Shown one piece after another: positions 7,233-11,002 of a stretch of 11,002 bases of DNA. Position 1 is the first letter of the stretch, and every line of letters begins with the position of its first letter. The notes below the pieces were generated by a model. That model made no database searches and was not told the origin of the DNA. It saw only the letters and a program-made list of their open reading frames with translations. Source of the DNA: DASVEG01 sp036380695 (lineage in GTDB: Bacteria; Actinomycetota; Acidimicrobiia; Acidimicrobiales; CADCTF01); assembly GCA_036380695.1 (NCBI GenBank), contig DASVEG010000161.1, positions 1 to 11,002 of the forward strand, given 5' to 3'. The position numbers were made by a program, and so were the translations under genes.

Positions 7233-9009
7233 GGTCGGCACCTCCCAACAAGACCTCTGGCACGTCGGCCACCTTCGCTCGCAGGTACTCGCCCAACCCC
7301 TTCGCTTGCGCGTCGACGCGCGACGACGACGCCACGCCCTCGCCCAGCAACCCGACGACGACGAAGTTGAGGGCACGCAGGTTCGGGAGCTCGTGGCGTT
7401 CGACGTCGAGCTCGCGCGTCTCCGGCAGCAACGCGCGGAACCGGTCCACGGTGAGGTAGGCGTGCAACCACGCGTACGCGTCGTCGGTTCGCACCCACAC
7501 GCCGACGTTGGCGTTGCCGCCCTTGTCGCCCGAGCGCGCGCCGGCGACGCGACCGAGCGGCGCGCGCACCGTCGTGCCTTCCGGCACCTCGGCCAGCGGT
7601 CGCGATGACGGAGCCAGGGCGTCGCTCGCCGCGTCTCGCGTCGCGTCGTCCGCGAGCGTCGGCTCGACGACGGACGCCTTGCCGTTCACGACGACCAGCT
7701 GCGGCACGAGCTCGGCGGGCACGGTCGTCGGCCAGTACACGCCGTAGGCCTGCGCGCCGCCCATGCCGCCGCCGCCGAAGAAGCCGGGGTAGCTGGCCAG
7801 GGCCATCTCGGTGACCTTGGCGCCGAGGGCCCGCCCGACCTTGCGTTCGTCCGGGTCCTTCACGGTGATCCGGAGTTGCGCGATGGCTGCCTCGTTCGAC
7901 GCCGGGTCGGATTGGTCCGTGCGCAGGAGCTGGACGGTGACGTCCTCGAACGCGGCCTTGCCGCCGGGAACGGCCGCCCACAACGTGCGCTCGACCAGGG
8001 CCGCCTTCTCTTCGATGTCGAGGCCGGTGAGCATGAGCGTCACCGTCGTGCGGTAGCCGCCCTCGTAGTTCATCGCCACCTTCGTCGTCGCGGGCGGCGG
8101 CTCGCCTCGAACGCCGGAGATGCGCACGCGGTTAGCCCCGTCTTCGCTCAGCTCGATGGTGTCGAAGCGCGCGACCACGTCGGGGTTCGCGTATCTCGCG
8201 CCACCGATCTCGTACAGCAGCTGCGCGGTGACGGTGCCGGCGGACACGAGGCCGCCGTGAGCTTCGTGTTTGGTGACGACCGACGACCCGTCGTCCGCGA
8301 CCTCGGCGATAGGGAAGCCTGGATGTTCGAGCCCGGGAACCTCCTGGAAGAAGGAGTAGTTGCCGCCTGTCGCCTGCGCGCCGCACTCGATCACGTGGCC
8401 GGCGACCACCGCCCCCGCCAGCCGGTCCCAGTCGGTGCGCTTCCATCCGTGCCACCACGCGGCGGGGCCGGCGGCCACGGCCGCGTCGGTGACCCGGCCG
8501 GTCACGACGATGTCCGCCCCTCTCTCCAGCGCGTCGGCGATTCCCCACCCGCCCAGGTACGCGTTCGCGGTCATGACCGCGCGGTCACCGAGCGGTGCGC
8601 CGGTGTCGAGGTTGCGGAAGTCGTGGCCCTCCTTGCGCAGCTCGTCGAGCCGCGGCACCAGGTCGTCGCCCTCGACGTACGCGACGACGGGTGAGAGCCC
8701 GAGCCGGTTCGCGACCGCGGCGACCGCGTCGGCGCAGCCTCGCGGGCTCAAGCCGCCGGCGTTCGAGACCACCTTGATGCCACGGTCGAGGCACGTGCCC
8801 ATGACCCGCTCCATCTGGGTGACGAACGTCCGCGCGTAGCCGGCGGCCGGGTCGCGCATCCGGTTCTTGGCGAGGATCAGCATCGTGAGCTCGGCGAGCC
8901 AGTCGCCGGTGAGCACGTGGATGGGGCCGCCGTCGACCATCTCCTCGGCCGCGGCCAGCCGGTCGCCGTAGAACCCGCTGCAGTTCGCGATGCGAACGGA
9001 GTCGCGCAT
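7225..9009 (-). CDS. AtuA family protein (DUF1446) with fused C-terminal AtuA-like ferredoxin-fold domain
   Basis: The 594-residue product belongs to the acyclic-terpene-utilisation AtuA family. Its large N-terminal domain starts RIANCSGFYGDRLAAAEEMV and continues with HVLTGDWLAELTMLILAK (31-48), KVVSNAGGLSPRGCADAV (79-96) and GADIVVTGRVTDAA. The final 114 residues (481-594) form the small domain with APLGRVAGARSGDKGGNANVG and ALNFVVVGLLGEGVA, encoded separately in some organisms but fused here. The biochemical role of AtuA is not settled; it is known as a required gene of citronellol/geraniol breakdown and is often linked to biotin carboxylases, as here. ATG at 9009 is preferred over the in-frame TTG at 9015; it lies 2 bp after the carboxylase stop, with GGCGG 6 bp upstream as a weak ribosome-binding site. 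It overlaps the downstream crotonase gene. Confidence 0.9.
   Translation of the reverse strand: MRDSVRIANCSGFYGDRLAAAEEMVDGGPIHVLTGDWLAELTMLILAKNRMRDPAAGYARTFVTQMERVMGTCLDRGIKVVSNAGGLSPRGCADAVAAVANRLGLSPVVAYVEGDDLVPRLDELRKEGHDFRNLDTGAPLGDRAVMTANAYLGGWGIADALERGADIVVTGRVTDAAVAAGPAAWWHGWKRTDWDRLAGAVVAGHVIECGAQATGGNYSFFQEVPGLEHPGFPIAEVADDGSSVVTKHEAHGGLVSAGTVTAQLLYEIGGARYANPDVVARFDTIELSEDGANRVRISGVRGEPPPATTKVAMNYEGGYRTTVTLMLTGLDIEEKAALVERTLWAAVPGGKAAFEDVTVQLLRTDQSDPASNEAAIAQLRITVKDPDERKVGRALGAKVTEMALASYPGFFGGGGMGGAQAYGVYWPTTVPAELVPQLVVVNGKASVVEPTLADDATRDAASDALAPSSRPLAEVPEGTTVRAPLGRVAGARSGDKGGNANVGVWVRTDDAYAWLHAYLTVDRFRALLPETRELDVERHELPNLRALNFVVVGLLGEGVASSSRVDAQAKGLGEYLRAKVADVPEVLLGGADRG
7241..7246 (-). 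promoter_or_regulatory. Ribosome-binding site of the crotonase gene
   Basis: GGGAGG on the minus strand lies inside the end of the AtuA-family gene, 8 bp before GTG at 7232. It is the clearest Shine-Dalgarno in the window and favours 7232 over the GTG at 7241. Confidence 0.75.
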
Positions 9010-9011
9010 GG

Positions 9012-11002
9012 TCAACCGCCGGTCGCTCCCGGCTCATCGACGACGACGAGCAAGTCGCCTGGGGCGACCTGATCGCCGGTCGCGACGCGCACCTCGCTGA
9101 CCGTGCCGGCGTGGGGCGCGACGACCCGGTGCTCCATCTTCATGGCCTCGATCACCGCAAGCAGCTGTCCGGCCTCGACGGGGTCGCCCGCGGCGACGTG
9201 CACCGCGAGGACCTTGCCCGGCATGGGCGCGACGAGGCCGCCCTCGACGACCTCGACCGTCGGCTCGGGGAACCGGGGGAGCTCTTCCAACTCGACGTCG
9301 ATGCCAGGACCGTGCACCCACCACCGGCGCCCGTGCGATGCCACATCCACCGCAATGCGGCGGTCGCCCACGTCGACGTCGACGCGGCCATCGCCCACGG
9401 CGAGGATCCGCACGTGGCGGGCGGGGCTCTCCCCGCTGACGTCGAGCCCGCCGTCGCGCGTCGGCCGGTACGCGACCTCGATCTCGTCCTCGCCGCGCCT
9501 GAACGTCACCCGTTCCGGCGGCATGACGCTGTTTCGCCAACCGCGCGGGAACGTCGTGAGCACGCGAGCGGCCGCGGCGCGTTGGTAGCTGCCGGCGATG
9601 GTCGCGGCCAGGGCGGCGTCGGCGAGCTCGTAGCGAGACGCGGTCCTGGTACGTGCGACGTCGACGCGGTCGACGAACGACGTGGTGGTGTCGCCCGCGA
9701 GGAACTCGTCGCTTCGCAGCAACGCGACCAGGTAGTCGCGGTTGGTGACGACGCCGTCGACGCGCGTGCGCTCGAGGGCGAGGGCGAGTCGGAGCGCGGC
9801 CTCGGTTCGCGTCGGCGCGTGGGCGACGACCTTGGCGAGCATCGGGTCGAACTCGAGGCCGACGACCGAGCCCGTGTCGATTCCCGAGTCGTACCGGACG
9901 ACGGGATCGACGGATTCTCGCCACGCCCGCACGGTGCCGGTCGCGGGGAGGAACCCCTGCGCGGGGTCTTCGGCGTACAACCGCACCTCGATGGCGTGGC
10001 CGTCGATGCGCAGGTCGTCCTGGCGCACGGTGAGCGGCTCGCCTTGCGCGACGAGGAGCTGCTCGCGAACAAGGTCGAGGCCCGTCACGGCTTCGGTGAC
10101 GGGGTGCTCGACCTGCAACCGCGTGTTGACCTCGAGGAAGAAGAACTCCGGGTTCCCCGTGGCGTTTTCGCTCACGATGAACTCGACGGTGCCGGCGTTC
10201 TCGTACCCGATCGCGCGCGCTGCGGCCGTCGCCGCGCTCGTCATGCGCTCTCGGAGCGACTCGTCGAGCGCGGGTGAGGGGCACTCCTCCACGATCTTCT
10301 GATGACGCCGCTGGATCGAGCACTCGCGCTCGAAGCAGTGGACGACGTCGCCGTGCGAGTCGCCGAGGATCTGCACTTCGACGTGTCGCGACTCCGCGAG
10401 GTAGCGCTCGAGAAACACGGTGCCGTCGCCGAACGCGGCCTCGGCTTCTCTGCCCGCGGCTTCGACGGCGCCTGCCAGGTCCGCGGCCGAGTCGACGACG
10501 CGCATCCCCTTGCCGCCGCCGCCGGCGGACGCCTTGACGAGCATCGGGTAGATGAGGGTCGGAGCGATCGCCTCGACGTCCTTGGCCGACGCGACCTCGT
10601 GCGAGTCGAGCACGGGCACGCCGGCGTCGGCCATCAGCCGCTTGGCGCGCAGCTTGTCGCCCATCGCCTCGATCACGCGCGGCGGCGGGCCGACCCACGT
10701 CATTCCCGCGTCGACGACGGCTTGTGCAAACGCCGCGTTCTCCGAGAGGAAGCCGTAACCGGGGTGGATCGCGTCGGCTCCCGCGCCGCGTGCGGCCTCG
10801 ATGATCTTGTCGACGGCGAGGTAGGTCTCGCGCGCGGAGCGGCCGCGCAGCGGCACGGCCACGTCGGCCTCGCCGACGAAAGGTGCCTGCGCGTCGCCGT
10901 CGGAGTAGACGGCGACCGTCTGGATGCCCATCGCCGAGGCCGTGCGCGCGATGCGGCGCGCGATCTCGCCGCGGTTCGCGATGAGGAGCCTGCGGATCGT
11001 CG
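9012..11002 (-). CDS. Biotin-dependent acyl-CoA carboxylase alpha subunit (biotin carboxylase + BCCP), 5' end cut by window
   Basis: 662 residues are present and the frame is open at the right edge. It begins TIRRLLIANRGEIARRIA, the usual extreme N-terminus, so only a few residues are missing. The protein carboxylates its own biotin with ATP and bicarbonate for transfer to an acyl-CoA by a beta subunit. Visible parts are HPGYGFLSEN (79-88), the ATP-grasp loop SAGGGGKGMRVV (158-169), ERECSIQRRHQKIVEE (224-239), FLEVNTRLQVEHPVTE (288-303), a middle linker domain, and the C-terminal biotinyl domain with EAMKMEH, biotin lysine at residue 621 (codon 9140-9138). The length, about 660, and the extra middle segment fit 3-methylcrotonyl- or geranyl-CoA carboxylase alpha subunits better than the shorter AccA3-type. 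AtuA and crotonase follow in one operon. The beta subunit is expected upstream, outside the window. Confidence 0.95.
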   Translation of the reverse strand, partial: TIRRLLIANRGEIARRIARTASAMGIQTVAVYSDGDAQAPFVGEADVAVPLRGRSARETYLAVDKIIEAARGAGADAIHPGYGFLSENAAFAQAVVDAGMTWVGPPPRVIEAMGDKLRAKRLMADAGVPVLDSHEVASAKDVEAIAPTLIYPMLVKASAGGGGKGMRVVDSAADLAGAVEAAGREAEAAFGDGTVFLERYLAESRHVEVQILGDSHGDVVHCFERECSIQRRHQKIVEECPSPALDESLRERMTSAATAAARAIGYENAGTVEFIVSENATGNPEFFFLEVNTRLQVEHPVTEAVTGLDLVREQLLVAQGEPLTVRQDDLRIDGHAIEVRLYAEDPAQGFLPATGTVRAWRESVDPVVRYDSGIDTGSVVGLEFDPMLAKVVAHAPTRTEAALRLALALERTRVDGVVTNRDYLVALLRSDEFLAGDTTTSFVDRVDVARTRTASRYELADAALAATIAGSYQRAAAARVLTTFPRGWRNSVMPPERVTFRRGEDEIEVAYRPTRDGGLDVSGESPARHVRILAVGDGRVDVDVGDRRIAVDVASHGRRWWVHGPGIDVELEELPRFPEPTVEVVEGGLVAPMPGKVLAVHVAAGDPVEAGQLLAVIEAMKMEHRVVAPHAGTVSEVRVATGDQVAPGDLLVVVDEPGATGG

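Noticed and set aside
7876..8694. Plus-strand open frame of 272 codons opposite the AtuA gene.
   Set aside because: Antisense GC artefact; the AtuA frame is continuous and matches its family.
9111..10277. Plus-strand open frame of 388 codons opposite the carboxylase.
   Set aside because: Shadow of the biotin carboxylase frame, with no motif and biased composition.

Overview
This is an 11 kb window of very GC-rich, gene-dense DNA. GTG starts are frequent, ribosome-binding sites are few, and at least one transcript looks leaderless. Together with the gene content (an OhrR/Ohr pair, a NarL-type orphan histidine kinase, a pyridoxamine-oxidase-like flavoprotein of the common actinomycete kind, and an acyl-CoA carboxylase/AtuA/crotonase cluster) this points to a member of the Actinomycetota. 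Acidimicrobiia would fit, but that is an impression and not a demonstrated placement. I see no insertion sequences, tRNA, rRNA, CRISPR or phage genes.

Region 1 (29-3833) is a peroxide-responsive locus. ohrR (minus) and ohr (plus) are divergent around a 61-bp AT-rich intergenic region. It holds a palindromic OhrR-type operator with three TGCACAA half-sites and a consensus TATAAT box placed so that ohr would be translated from a leaderless mRNA. Behind ohr, in the same direction and tightly packed, lie a class I aldolase of the DapA/NanA superfamily, an Old Yellow Enzyme-like flavin oxidoreductase whose start overlaps the aldolase stop by 4 bp, and a 149-aa protein of unknown function. ohr is commonly a single-gene unit, so this four-gene layout suggests that breakdown of organic hydroperoxides is coupled to handling of reactive carbonyls. 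That link is inference. The oxidoreductase has an altered active-site motif (Lys in place of the first His of HxxH), a remnant of an iron-sulfur cysteine pattern and a repetitive charged tail.

Region 2 (3886-6438) holds a minus-strand pair, an FMN split-barrel protein followed by a 151-aa unknown. A divergent plus-strand membrane histidine kinase has no response regulator in the window.

Region 3 (6453-11002, minus strand) is one operon running in from the right edge: a biotin-dependent acyl-CoA carboxylase alpha subunit (5' end just outside the window), an AtuA-family protein and an enoyl-CoA hydratase-like crotonase. Gaps are a few bases or overlaps. The set fits degradation of a branched acyl-CoA (leucine/isovalerate or acyclic terpenoid type): carboxylation of a 3-methyl-enoyl-CoA, then hydration. 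The carboxyltransferase beta subunit would be expected beyond position 11002.

Long open frames on the opposite strand of these genes are arginine- and proline-rich GC artefacts and are not annotated. There is no gene-free stretch over 300 bases. The longest gaps are 485-545, 3834-3885 and 5016-5091.
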